Both the position numbers and the translations under genes were made by a program. Shown here one piece after another: positions 19,885-29,964 of a stretch of 64,000 nucleotides of DNA; positions within the stretch are counted from its first letter, which is position 1, and every line of letters begins with the position of its first letter. The stretch is from Eublepharis macularius (lineage: Eukaryota; Chordata; Lepidosauria; Squamata; Eublepharidae), in NCBI RefSeq assembly GCF_028583425.1, contig NC_072791.1, positions 38,757,368 through 38,821,367 on the forward strand. Direction: 5' to 3'. The notes beneath the pieces were generated by a model that worked only from the letters and a program-made list of their open reading frames with translations, made no database searches and had not been told where the DNA came from.

Positions 19885-22623
19885 ATGTCAGAGAGGAAAG
19901 CAGAGAGGGGACCCGGGGGAAAGGCTAGGGAGAAATCTAGAGGGGAGGAGGGGAGGGGGAGGGGGACTGCTGCGGCAGCCCCTCCATCTGAGCGGAGGAG
20001 GCCCTCCCCTGCGCTGCTGCCGTTCACCAGCCTGGCTTCTGGTGACAGGAAGAGGGTTCGCAAGACTCTCTTTCCTGAGGCAGCTGCTGGAGGGCCACCC
20101 CCAACCCGGGTGCGTGAGGCAGGGGCTGGCACTGGGCAGGGGCCTGCTGCTGAGGCTCCTCCTCCTCCAGTGGTTGCGAGCCAGCTGCTGGAGGAGGGGC
20201 AGCATGTGGTGTCTCCTGGGATGGGCGCGGAGCACATGACTTTCCCTGCGCTCCCGCTCACCCCAGGAACCCGGAGGATGTTGGAGGAACTGCCCGTGAG
20301 ACCCCCCCTGGGGCGGTCCACCCCAGTTTCCTCTGAGGCCAGCAGCAGGCCTCTCGCGGCTGTGCAGGAGGAGAGGACGCGGGAGGAAGAGGCAGAGACT
20401 GTGGTGGAAGAGCCCACATCTCTGCCCCTTCAGCCTCGTCCATCCCCACCTGCCCGGCCGAGAGTGGGACACGGTGTGTCCGGCCAGAGCACCTCACAGG
20501 AGGTGCCGCAGGGTGGTCCCGAACGCGCTTCTCCTGGGAAGCGTGGGATGCCCTTTTCCTCCGAAATCTGGAAGCACTTCCAGACAACGGAGGATCCCCG
20601 AGCAGCCCTGTGCCTGCATTGTAGGCAGCGCGTCAGCCGTGGCAAAGATGTGTGGCATCTCTCCACGTCTGGGATGAGGTACCATATGAAGAGGCACCAC
20701 CAGGCGGTGCTTCTTCGGGAGGAGGGTTCGAGTGGCGCCGCACGGCCGCCAGCTAGCCAGAAGGAGGCAGGCTCCTCTGGTGCTCTCCCCCCAAGGGTAC
20801 CTGCAGGAAAGGGACGCCAAGCCTCTCTCCCGGAGATGCTTGGTATGCAGGGCGCTAGTGTGCCCAGAGAGGGGATCCGGAGGGCGAGCAGGCGCATCAC
20901 GCGCCACATCGTCAACATGATAGCAGTGGATGGGCAACCGTATTCCGTAGTTGAAGACTTCGGCTTCTCAGGGCTGCTCCAAGATTGCTTTCCCTGGTAC
21001 GCCGTCCCTGCTCGCACGTCGTTGAGCAGATCGGTGGTGCCCTCGTTTTACAGGGCTGCCAGGGATCATGTGAAGGCACAGCTGTCCCGGGTTGCCGGGA
21101 GAACTGTGCACTTCACATCGGACATCTGGACCTGCCCAAGTGTGCAGCAAGCGTACCTCTCGCTTACTGCTCACTGGTGGGAACCCGAGTCGGTTCTGGG
21201 TGGGGGCCGGGGGGAGGTGCCTAGCACAGCTAGACAGGGAAGGATGCGAGACCGCCAGGCCGGCTACTGCAAGGCCTTGCTTCACGCCGAGGTGCTCGAC
21301 GTGTCCCACACGGCGGAGAACATCGCTGCCACCTTAAGGAGACAGTTGGACGAGTGGATAGGCCAGGGACCCGCCACCGTGGGATGCATGGTGACGGACG
21401 GTGGCAAGAACATGAGGGCAGCGGCGCATCTAGTGAGCCGAGAGAGCGTCTACTGTGCCGCTCACAAGCTTCACCTAGTGGTGAGAGATGCGCTGGGGTT
21501 GGGCTCCTCGAAGGAACCCGTGGATACCCGGACCCGTGAACTCCAGTTACTTGTCCAGAAATGTCGGAGGCTCACGGGTCACTTCTCGTGCAGCGTGAAG
21601 GCCACGCACGAACTGCGCCAGACACAGGTCAGGACAGGTGTGCCAGAGCACGCTCTGATCACTGACGTCAGCACTCGCTGGAACTCCACCTGCGCCATGC
21701 TTGAGCGCTTGGTGGAGCAGCAGGCCGCACTCCACGCGTGGCTCTCCGAGCACCGCGGTGCGAGTCAGGTGGGTGAGTTCAACCGGGAGGATTGGCTCAC
21801 CATCACCCAGACAGTGGAGGTCCTGAAGCCCTTCAAGGACTTCACTGTGGCGGTCTCGTCAGACACGGCGACCCTCGGTCTGGTCATTCCCCTGGTGCAC
21901 ACGCTCCAGAGGAATCTGGCCACCCTTGCAGACCGGGTCGCGCCCCGTGCTGACCTTGTTCCAGCGGTGCGCGCATTAGTGAGAAGGCTGCAGCAGGGCA
22001 TAGCTGCCAGGCTAACTCCTCTCACTAAGGAAGAGTCATACATGTTGGCGACCATGTGTGACCCGCGCATAAAGGGCACTTTCGCCGAGCGGGACGGGAA
22101 CCTCACCCAAGCCAGAGACGGGCTCTGCTCTTGGGTGAGGCGCAGGCAGGCCAAGAGGGGACGCCTGTCGACAGGGGGGACGCAAGAGGGGCCCTGCCGT
22201 GCGGGTCCCTCTGACGCCCCCTCTGCGCAGGCCCCCCCCGAGGCCACCACCGGAGTGCCGATGGAGATGGAGATGCTCCGGTGGGCCCTCGTCCCCTCTG
22301 GGGTCGTGAGGACCGTGAGAGAGGATCCGGCGGAGGCGATGGTCAGGGACTACCTCGCGGAGCCCTGCGAGTCGCTCTCCACCGATCCGCTCAGCTACTG
22401 GGCCAGGAAGGAGTCGGTCTGGCCGGACCTCTCCCTCGAGGCGCAGCGGCTGCTCTCATGCCCTCCGACGAGCGTGGAGAGCGAGCGCGTCTTTTCACAT
22501 GCGGGCGACATTGTCGGCCCACATCGCACTCGCCTTCTCCCATGGAGAGTCGAGCAGTTGACCTTCCTGAAGGTCAACTCTCGCCTCTTCGATTTCTCAG
22601 GACTGGACTTCCAGAGTGACTGA
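19885..22623 (+). CDS. hAT transposase with BED zinc finger (912 aa)
   Basis: The protein cuts and rejoins the element DNA. I chose the ATG at 19885 (MSERKAERGPGG); the frame extends seven codons upstream to a TTG, but no ATG lies there. Residues 1-220 are a low-complexity Pro/Glu/Arg-rich tail. A BED finger spans about 222-275, with CLHC and later MKRHHQ supplying zinc ligands. The RNase H-like core follows: TSDIWTC (Asp near 413), MVTDGGKNMRAA (Asp near 505) and ISTRWNST-like DVSTRWNST. The C-terminal hAT dimerisation block (about 837-900) has LSYWARKE, SVESERVFSHAG and RTRLLPWRVEQLTFLKVN. The frame is fully open and GC-rich, unlike its AT-rich surroundings. It is ZBED-like, but its place inside TIRs and a TSD shows a transposon gene, not a domesticated one. 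The tail makes it longer than many hAT transposases. Confidence 0.93.
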   Translation: MSERKAERGPGGKAREKSRGEEGRGRGTAAAAPPSERRRPSPALLPFTSLASGDRKRVRKTLFPEAAAGGPPPTRVREAGAGTGQGPAAEAPPPPVVASQLLEEGQHVVSPGMGAEHMTFPALPLTPGTRRMLEELPVRPPLGRSTPVSSEASSRPLAAVQEERTREEEAETVVEEPTSLPLQPRPSPPARPRVGHGVSGQSTSQEVPQGGPERASPGKRGMPFSSEIWKHFQTTEDPRAALCLHCRQRVSRGKDVWHLSTSGMRYHMKRHHQAVLLREEGSSGAARPPASQKEAGSSGALPPRVPAGKGRQASLPEMLGMQGASVPREGIRRASRRITRHIVNMIAVDGQPYSVVEDFGFSGLLQDCFPWYAVPARTSLSRSVVPSFYRAARDHVKAQLSRVAGRTVHFTSDIWTCPSVQQAYLSLTAHWWEPESVLGGGRGEVPSTARQGRMRDRQAGYCKALLHAEVLDVSHTAENIAATLRRQLDEWIGQGPATVGCMVTDGGKNMRAAAHLVSRESVYCAAHKLHLVVRDALGLGSSKEPVDTRTRELQLLVQKCRRLTGHFSCSVKATHELRQTQVRTGVPEHALITDVSTRWNSTCAMLERLVEQQAALHAWLSEHRGASQVGEFNREDWLTITQTVEVLKPFKDFTVAVSSDTATLGLVIPLVHTLQRNLATLADRVAPRADLVPAVRALVRRLQQGIAARLTPLTKEESYMLATMCDPRIKGTFAERDGNLTQARDGLCSWVRRRQAKRGRLSTGGTQEGPCRAGPSDAPSAQAPPEATTGVPMEMEMLRWALVPSGVVRTVREDPAEAMVRDYLAEPCESLSTDPLSYWARKESVWPDLSLEAQRLLSCPPTSVESERVFSHAGDIVGPHRTRLLPWRVEQLTFLKVNSRLFDFSGLDFQSD

Positions 22624-22970
22624 GGTGAGCCCAACTTGTGGCCTGCATCCTCTATGAGTCCAATCCTTTGGAATCGCGCTCTCCCCTGTATAAAACCCTG
22701 TATATACAGTTAAAACCGGCCAGTAGAGGGAGGGTGGTTAGGAACCAGTGGCAAAGGGAAAACACCCAGCAATTTGAAAGCCCCCCCCCCAGGGTATTCA
22801 AAACATCTCCCATCACTGAGACATACCCTGTGGGACCAAATTTATTATGAAAAATAATGCCCCAGAAACATGGATTGCTACTGGAGGGAGAAACAGGTTA
22901 GATAGGGATTGCTTAGGTGTTTTTATCAGATGAAATCATTGTAAAAAAAATTGTAGAAGAATTGTTGTAC
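22624..22970 (+). other. 3' UTR of the hAT transposase
   Basis: This is non-coding sequence after the stop codon, with no further gene. The 3' UTR runs on through the A-rich tandem repeats to the poly(A) signal at 23891. Confidence 0.6.
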
Positions 22971-23370
22971 TGTTTTTTGAAAGTTGATGTTCTGTTCATG
23001 TAAAAAAAAGGAAAAAAAACCAAAAAAAAATGTTGTGATTATGTTTTTTAAAAGTTGATGTTCTGTTCATGTAAAAAAAAGGAAAAAAAAACCCAAAAAA
23101 ATGTTGTGATTATGTTTTTTAAAAGTTGATGTTCTGTTCATGTAAATAAAAGGAAAAAAAAACCAAAAAAAAATGTTGTGCTTATGTTTTTTAAAAGTTG
23201 ATGTTCTGTTCATGTAAAAAAAAGGAAAAAAAAACCCAAAAAAATGTTGTGATTATGTTTTTTAAAAGTTGATGTTCTGTTCATGTAAAAAAAAGGAAAA
23301 AAACCCAAAAAAAAATGTTGTGCTTATGTTTTTTAAAAGTTGATGTTCAGTTCATGTTTAAAAAAAAAAA
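22971..23370 (+). repeat. About 70-bp A-rich tandem repeat, six copies
   Basis: The unit TTTTAAAAGTTGATGTTC / TGTTCATGTAAAAAAAAGG / AAAAATGTTGTG(A/C)TTATG repeats six times at about 71-base spacing. It lies in the 3' UTR of the transposase gene. Differences between units are mainly A-run lengths and a C/A change. Confidence 0.9.
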
Positions 23371-23616
23371 TTTGATGTTAATGTTGGGTTTGCATGGTTG
23401 GGGGATGCGGGAAGAGTGGTGGATGGGCACCGGCCAATGATGATCTCTCACAGATGTTCCCAGGTAAATTCTGAGGCTGGTGTGGGGGTGGGGGGAGACC
23501 TCTGCAGAACTGCTCCAGAAATACCATTGTCCAGTGCCTTGGAAGTGCCCAGTTCAGCTTTGTGTGTCTGAACTGAAAGCACAGCCACAGGAAATGACAT
23601 AGGTTCTGCTGGACCC

Positions 23617-24145
23617 TGTTGCAGTGGTTCCCCCCCATTAAGTCGTTTTATGGAGGGAGAGTTGTATTAGGCTGGTAGTTATTATGATCATCTTCTGTTT
23701 CCATGCCCTGTTGTGCCCGCTCACTATGTAACCTGTTGTAATGTTCAAAACTTTACTGTTTGTCCATTTCAAAAAAAAAATTGTGTTTAAGATTCTCTGA
23801 TGTGTAGTTAATTGTGTTGTGTTGTGCTATGAGGGACAATAAGTGTAATATGTTGTGATTTGTTGACCACTTGTAATTTGAAAATGAGAAAATAAAGGTT
23901 TTTTAAACTTAATGATTGTGTGTCTGTGTTCCCTTCTTTGATGGGAGGTTGGTTCCCAGCATAGGGAACAATGGGGCAGGCTGGCCAGCCTGTTCCTGGG
24001 GTACTCGGTGTGGGGCAGCTGAGGGTGGTTTTGGTTCTGAGAGGGGCTGAGTGGAGGATTTGGGTCTGTGTGTGGCAGCTGGGGTGGGGGAACTGGGTTT
24101 GTGTGGGGCTGAAAGGAGTGGACTATGGGGGATGAGAGCACTGGT
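23617..24145 (+). repeat. 3' region duplication of the hAT, copy 1
   Basis: The segment from GTTGCAGTGGTTCCCCCCCA onward is repeated at 26629-27320 with few differences (offset 3012 in the first 375 bases). The second copy has about 160 extra bases at 27005-27165. Both copies include a poly(A) signal and the GATTTGGGTCTGTGTGTGGC block. Confidence 0.88.
23891..23935 (+). terminator. Poly(A) signal of the hAT transcript
   Basis: AATAAA at 23891-23896 is followed within 30 bases by the GT-rich element GATTGTGTGTCTGTGTTCCC, the normal arrangement of a vertebrate cleavage and polyadenylation site. It lies about 1.27 kb after the transposase stop. Confidence 0.75.
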
Positions 24146-26389
24146 CGTCCCTTTTGCCCAAGTAGGCCCCTGCTACTGTCCTGGTGTGGGCTTCCATGCC
24201 TCTATCAGTTGCTGGCCCTCCTTTGCCATCTTTTTCAGAAATTTTCCTAGGGCTGCCAAACTCCTGGTTGGGCTTGAGTTCAGGTTAGAGAGAGTAGTTC
24301 CCTACAGATAAACTGGCTGCTTCCAAGGGCAATCTCTTTAGAGGGCAAATGCGGACCATGGATTCTGGGGGAGATCCCTACTCAGATTTTCCTTTGCACA
24401 AGTCCCACCCCCAAATTGCCAGTAACTTCCAAGGCCAGAGTTTGCCACCCCAGAGAGATCCCGTTCCCACCCTCTTAGCCTTGGCATGAAAGTTGTAGCC
24501 ACCATGGAACGCTTCCAGGTTCCTGATTCCAAGCCCAATGACACCAATGTAAGACAATCCAGACCTCCATCAAAAATGGATTTTAAGTAGCAGTGGGATT
24601 GGGCTGCATTTCAGTCATTCACATATCTGGTTGTGTTCCCAAACATTTAGCTTATGGTTTTTTAAATCGGCGTATGGCACTTAAGGACACTTTTAAATGG
24701 TTCTAAAAACATATTTTTATTATGAAGTATTTAATGTGGCATTGATCAAGGGCAGGCCTTTTGGCCAAATGAGCAGTATCAGTACAGTAAAATTTAGACA
24801 AAGCTCATAGGAGGAAAAAGCATTCACACTGTGAAGTGGGAAGAAAGTTTCAATTTACATGTACCATGGACTCCGAAAAAGACATGTCCAGACCAAATCA
24901 GGCCTGCTTTCTCCCTTGAAGATATCAATTGATGATAGTGCTTATGTCACATCATGAGAAGACAAGGTTCACTAGAAAAGACAATAATGCTAAGAAAAAT
25001 TGAAGGCAGTAGGGAAAAGAAGAATACCCTAGATGTGGTAGATTGACTTCGGTTTGCAATACATGGACAAGGTTTTTGGGATACTGTGGAGCTCAATATA
25101 ATTCTAAAGTACACCACAAGTGATTTGAATGCATAAAACATACAGACACATACACATAAAATGTATATACCCCCTCCCCACCAAATTAAAGGTTTATCTT
25201 ATGCCCCGGTTTTCTCCCCCATGGGAACCTAGAGTGGTTTACACATTGCTGTTCTCCCTTGATTTGTTTCACCCTCATCACAACCAGGCTAACAATAGAC
25301 AGCTGCTCCATGCCTCACATTGGAGTGACTCCACCGATGGCCTTCTTAGTTGTATGAGGGGGTGGAGGGGGGGGGAGGAAGGAAACAACGCACTCCTGCC
25401 CACTCTATCTGGGGCCTAGGTTGCCAAATTGCTTGGCCTTGGCAAGGAGCCAGTGGTGGGGCGGCACTGGTTCTGGGGCCCCGTCAAGAACATTTGTCCA
25501 GGGCCCCAAAATCACCTAGACTGCCTCTGGAAAACACAACACAATTGTTTACTTAGGCTGAGCCAAGAACATCCATCAAGCCTACAAGGCACAGAATCAG
25601 AGTCTGCCAGATTCTAGACCAACTCTCTAGCCATTGCACTACAGTGGATATCTAAAAATTGTTCATACCCCCACCAGCAACTTGAACATTTTTCTCCAAA
25701 AGGCACACAACTTGGCTGGGTCTCAAAAAGGACTATGATGCATGGGCCTGTCAATGCATACTGGTACTAAGGCTCTGGCCGGGGGGAGGGGGGCATTGTG
25801 CCAATGCCACCCTGGCTTTGGAAGGGGACAGTAAAATAGAAGAAATAATCTAGCTTCAGTGCCTCCCCCCCTTCTCTCTCTCTCTCTCTCTCTCTATAAT
25901 GTGAGTGAAAACATTACTATACCATCACTGAAGCCTACAGGATACATAGGGTCTGTTCACACACGCATGATCATTTAATGGCAATGCTCTGGCATGATGA
26001 TGTCTGTTCTAGGAAGTGATGTGATCATCACACAAGGCTGGGGAGCACGCACAATTCACAGCAGGCAGATTTGGGCCACAAGGGATCCTGCTTTGGCCTG
26101 CAGGGCCCAAATCAGCCCACTGCAAAGCACAGGCATACTCTCAGGGCAGCCAGATGACATCAGTGACATCACGGCAGCAGCCCCTGGAGCGTACCTTGAA
26201 GGCTCATTCACTGACTTTCCCCCTTCGGGGTGATAGGTGAGAGTGGGGGATCCCCCACCAAGGGGAAACGGATCCCTAATTGTGTCTGAGGTTGTGGAAA
26301 TCAAATGGGTCATATTGCTTCTGTCTTTGAGGGACTTACATGCACATTATATTTAACTCCAGATTTCTTGATTGTCAAGGAATGCATGT
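24146..26389. other. hAT interior of unclear origin
   Basis: This stretch between the two 3' duplications looks like captured host-type DNA. It contains a diverged BovB piece (24936-25110), a SINE/LINE-tail fragment on the minus strand (about 25170-25330, with CCCATGGGAACCTAGAGTGG) and a (TC)n run at 25872-25895. No gene is supported. Older repeats inside a young transposon suggest the element picked up flanking DNA or received insertions. Confidence 0.5.
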
Positions 26390-27660
26390 GGTGGGGGGTG
26401 GGGGGAAGGGTGGGAGAAGGGCCCCTGAGGGTGAGGGTGGCATTTGGCATGCAAAATGCCACCCCTGGCAAGACAAGCCTCTCCCAGCTGTCAGTGGTAG
26501 AGATGAGAGCAGAGCACCTACTTGGGGAGGCCATGAAATGGCCCCCCCAAGTGGGAGCAGGCTGAGCCTTGGTGGGGGGATGGGAGGAAGGGTGGGAGAA
26601 GGGCCCCAGAGGGTTGGGGGGGGGATTTTGTTGCAGTGGTTCCCCCCCATTAAGTCGTTTTATGGAGGGAGAGTTGTATTAGGCTGGTAGTTATTATGAT
26701 CATCTTCTGTTTCCATGCCCTGTTGTGCCCGCTCACTATGTGACCTGTTGTAATGTTCAAAACTTTACTGTTTGTCCATTTCAAAAAAAAAAATGTGTTT
26801 AAGATTCTCTGATGTGTAGTTAATTGTGTTGTGTTGTGCTATGAGGGACAATAAGTGTAATATGTTGTGATTTGTTGACCACTTGTAATTTGAAAATGAG
26901 AAAATAAAGGTTTTTTAAACTTAATGATTGTGTGTCTGTGTTCCCTTCTTTGATGGGAGGTTGGTTCCCAGCATAGGGAACAATGGGGCAGGCTGGCCAG
27001 CCTTCTCTGCGGGTGGTGGGGGGGTCAGGGGGGTGGTTGTCTGTGTGCCAGGGCAGGTGCTCTTTCCCAGGGACGATTTGGCACTGCCACCATTGTGGCA
27101 CCCCTTGTCTGTGCAGAACTGCCCTGGGAAAGAGAGTTTAGGGGTTCCCAAAAGGGGAGGGCAGGCCAGCCTGTTCCTGGGGTTATGGTGGGTGTGGGGC
27201 AGGTGGGGGTTGATTTGGGTCTGTGAGGGGCTACTGGGGGGATTTGGGTCTGTGTGTGGCAGCTGGGGGGGAATTGGGTTTGTGTGGGGCTGTGAAGGGT
27301 GGACTTTAGGGGCTGAGAGCACCTACTTGGGGAGGCCATGAAATGGCCCCCCCCAAGTGGGAGCAGGCTGAGCCTTGGTGGGGGGTGGGAGGAGGGGTGG
27401 GAGAAGGGCCCCAGAGGGTTGGGGGGCATTTTGCATGCAAAATGCCACCCCTGGCAACACAAGCCTCCCCCAGCTGTCAGTGGTAGAGATTAGAGCACCT
27501 ACTTGGGGAGGCCATGAAATGGCCCCCCCAAGTGGGAGCAGGCTGAGCCTCGGTGGGGGGTGGGAGGAGGGGTGGGAGAAGGGCCCCTGAGGGCTGGGGG
27601 GCATTTTGCATGCAAAATGCCACCCCTGGCAAAGGAAGCCTGCTTCTTCATTTTTTCCCC
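26390..27660 (+). repeat. About 180-bp repeats and 3' duplication copy 2
   Basis: A unit with GAGCACCTACTTGGGGAGGCCATGAAATGGCCCCCC, GCAGGCTGAGCC, GGGAGAAGGGCCCC and ATTTTGCATGCAAAATGCCA (palindromic ATTTTGCATGCAAAAT) occurs at about 26395-26625, 27318-27494 and 27494-27650. Between the first and second lies duplication copy 2 (26629-27320), with its own AATAAA at 26903-26908. Confidence 0.8.
26903..26945 (+). terminator. Second poly(A) signal in the hAT
   Basis: This is the duplicate of the signal at 23891, with the same downstream GT-rich tract. It would end any transcript that reads through the first site. Confidence 0.65.
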
Positions 27661-27799
27661 ATAGGAAATAATGAAGAAGATGCTCCTTTATGGGAGGATG
27701 GGGGGACCTGCTTTGGGGGGCCATAACATGGCCCCCCAAAGTCCAATCTGTCTGAAACTTGGGTGGGTGTTAGAGAAGGGTTAGAGGAAGGTCCCCACC

Positions 27800-28028
27800 A
27801 ATTTTGGGCTTATTTGGTGGGAAAATGCCTCCTCCAGGCGTCCTGAAAGACGGAGGCATTTTCCCAGCAAAATAACCCGAAAGAATCCCGAAAGAATGCC
27901 GAAATAATGCCGAATCCCGAATCCCGAAAGAGATTCTTGTTTCGGCATTCGGCTAATGCCGGTAGAGAATCTTGTTTCGGGTAATCCCGAAACAAGAAAG
28001 CCGAAAGTTTTTTCCTTGCACACCCCTA
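27800..28028. repeat. Right subterminal CCGAAA array and terminus of the hAT
   Basis: CCGAAA/TTTCGG motifs recur about ten times between 27868 and 28010 (AATCCCGAAAGAATGCCGAA and similar). The sequence ends in GCACACCCCTA at 28028. The motif density mirrors the left end. Confidence 0.75.
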
Positions 28029-28036
28029 CAACAGAC

Positions 28037-28880
28037 CCAAGGTCCTCCTCAGAGCCAAACTCCCTTTTAGACACTGGGCAGGAATTAATCTTCTTCACTG
28101 AAGAAGATATAATCCTTCACTTGGCTTGAATGGGAGTCTCCACTTATTACCCAATCACTCTGCCAAAACACACACACACAACGCCCACACACATAAACAC
28201 CAAGTTCTATTGTGGCTGTGTAAACAGGTTGCAGCTTGTGCTGGCTTTTATACTTGGAATTCTTAACTAGAATTCCTCCCTCAAGACAATTATGTTACAA
28301 TTAAGGCAAAACATTTCTTTTCCCTCATGCCAGAGGGGAACCTGCCTGAGCTTCCCTGTCAGAATCTCACACACACTCTCCTAAAAATCCTGTCAGCAAC
28401 CAACCGTCATCTTGAAGGCTGGTAATGACTGGCCAATCAGAGAGAAGGGAGCAACTTGTCAATCAAACTCTCATTCCAGGTAATTGTTAACTCCTTCCCT
28501 TCCAGCTCTCTGAGTACTGCACTTAGGAAACCTATAAAGTGCATTCTGTTAGGTCTTTCAACTAAAATTTCCCAAGGTGATTTGCAATGCAATAAAAATT
28601 AATAAAAATGTATAAAATAATAATAAAAGTGTAGTTAAAATAAAGATCAAAATGAATCAATAAAATATCACAAAATCACTAAAACACAGCATTCCAATAG
28701 TGCCACCTACTATGACATTTCTCAATGATCTAGCTCAAAGGCCATCCTAAAAAGACAATCCCTCAATTCCACCTGAAAAGGCTTAATGGAAGCAGAGATT
28801 CTTACCATTTTTACATAACTACATTATTGTCTTTATCTCTAAGTCTGCTTTTTCTATAATATTATATTTTTATTTTACTT
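28037..28880. other. Intergenic stretch, no gene seen
   Basis: AT-rich sequence. A short (CA)n run lies near 28171. No gene or clear repeat is seen. Confidence 0.5.
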
Positions 28881-29065
28881 TTCCTCTATGGAGCACAGGG
28901 TGACACACATAGTTCTTGTCTCCATTTTATCATCCCGTGAAGATGATTGTGCTGACAAATAATTAACTCAAGGTCACCCAGTGAGTTTAAGGGCTGAATG
29001 AGAATTGGAACTGGATTCTTCATGCTAAGCTGCCGTTCTAACCACTAAACCACACTAATTGTCAA
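28881..29065 (-). mobile_element. Diverged SINE fragment
   Basis: Minus-strand SINE traces remain. CAAGGTCACCCAGTGAG matches the common CCTGGGTGACCTTG block, and GTTCTAACCACTAAACCACA is the complement of the tRNA-like head TGGTTTAGTGGTTAGAA. It is of the same general family as 3013-3243 but more diverged. Confidence 0.65.
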
Positions 29066-29129
29066 TGCCATATTTGGCTTACCATTCTTAAAGGCAGTCA
29101 CTTCAGCCTGGAGCAGACACAGTCAACGC

Positions 29130-29248
29130 CCATAATTTTAGGAGAGAAGTTGTATCAATCTGCAGTAGAACAGTAGGATTTGTGTCCAGTGGCACCTTAG
29201 AGACCAACAAAATTTTTAGGGTGTAAGTAAGATCTCCCTTCTTCAGAC
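29130..29248 (-). mobile_element. Penelope-terminus-like repeat fragment
   Basis: Read in reverse, it has CTGAAGAAGGGAGATC, then TTTTGTTGGTCTCTAAGG and TGCCACTGGACAC. It shares this layout with the terminus of the Penelope-like element at 49.6 kb and with 39866-39960. The hAT MITE at 29249 is inserted at its edge. Confidence 0.55.
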
Positions 29249-29964
29249 TAGAGATGGGCACGGACAGCAATATGAACTTTAAAAAGCCACAAACAGCCCA
29301 AACAGCTGTTCGCAAACAAGCTGTTCCTGAGGCCCCATTCTAAATGAACAGGTGGTAATTGCAACCTTCCTTCCTTGCTGTTTGTTGCTGTTCATCAAGC
29401 CAGACAATCTGGCACCTGCAATCCCCTTGGCAACCGGAGGCAGGGACTGCCTGAACTCTGTCTGAACTCCTGCTGTTGCCCTGGAAACCCCAATCTAAGC
29501 TCAATTTCACTTGATAGGCAAGTCTTCCTTTCAAGTGTGGAGCTCCAAATTTGTTACAAGGAAGCAAAGAGCAGGGGGGAGGGGGGCTCCCAGCTCTGGT
29601 TTTGTAAACAGTGAGGGAGAGACAGTTGCTGTTGGCATTTTGAGGGAGAGTGCATTGGAGGTTGAATTTTCTTTGTGTGTGGTGGGATAGGGATCTACCT
29701 CTTCAAGTTCCAGGGCTGCTGCCAGGCTTTGGGGCCAAGCTATTATTTATTACTGGTACCTTTCCTGCTGCCTGCTCAGGTAAGGTTTCTGGGAGTGGTG
29801 CGGTAGGGATCTTGATGGCTGGAGGAGGGTCTGCTGGCCCCTATGAACAACAAACATGTTCATGACAGGATCATGTTTGTCAGTGTTTGTTGTTCATTGT
29901 TCTTGTATGGCAGTGAACACCATGATCTTTTTTTTTTCTGTTCATGCCTGTGTCTACTCCAGAC
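29241..29964 (+). mobile_element. hAT-type MITE, family A copy 2
   Basis: The element (29249-29956, 708 bp) starts TAGAGATGGGCACGGACAGC and ends ATGCCTGTGTCTA. The flanking 8-mers CTTCAGAC and CTCCAGAC differ at one base. The interior closely follows copy 1 at 254-972, including the GGGATAGGGATCTACCTCTT block. Confidence 0.85.

Larger units (their letters stand above)
14570..28036 (+). mobile_element. Giant hAT DNA transposon (13.45 kb) with perfect TSD
   Basis: The element spans 14578-28028. Its ends are short imperfect inverted repeats: TAGGGATGTGC on the left and, reversed, TAGGGGTGTGC on the right. The flanks carry a perfect 8-bp duplication, CAACAGAC, at 14570-14577 and 28029-28036. An 8-bp TSD and TAGGG ends define hAT insertion. 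Inside are CCGAAA/TTTCGG-rich subterminal arrays, ten 294-bp repeats, an open BED/hAT transposase gene on the plus strand, about 70-bp A-rich repeats, and a duplicated 3' region. Known autonomous hAT elements are usually 2.5-5 kb, so this one is very long. TSD, ends and open gene together suggest recent, perhaps current, mobility. Confidence 0.9.

Noticed and set aside
20430-21017. Long minus-strand frames opposite the transposase gene
   Set aside because: They are mirror frames caused by the high GC content of the transposase codons.
19864-22623. Transposase as a domesticated host ZBED gene
   Set aside because: The gene lies between hAT ends with an intact 8-bp TSD and subterminal arrays, so it is best read as an element gene.
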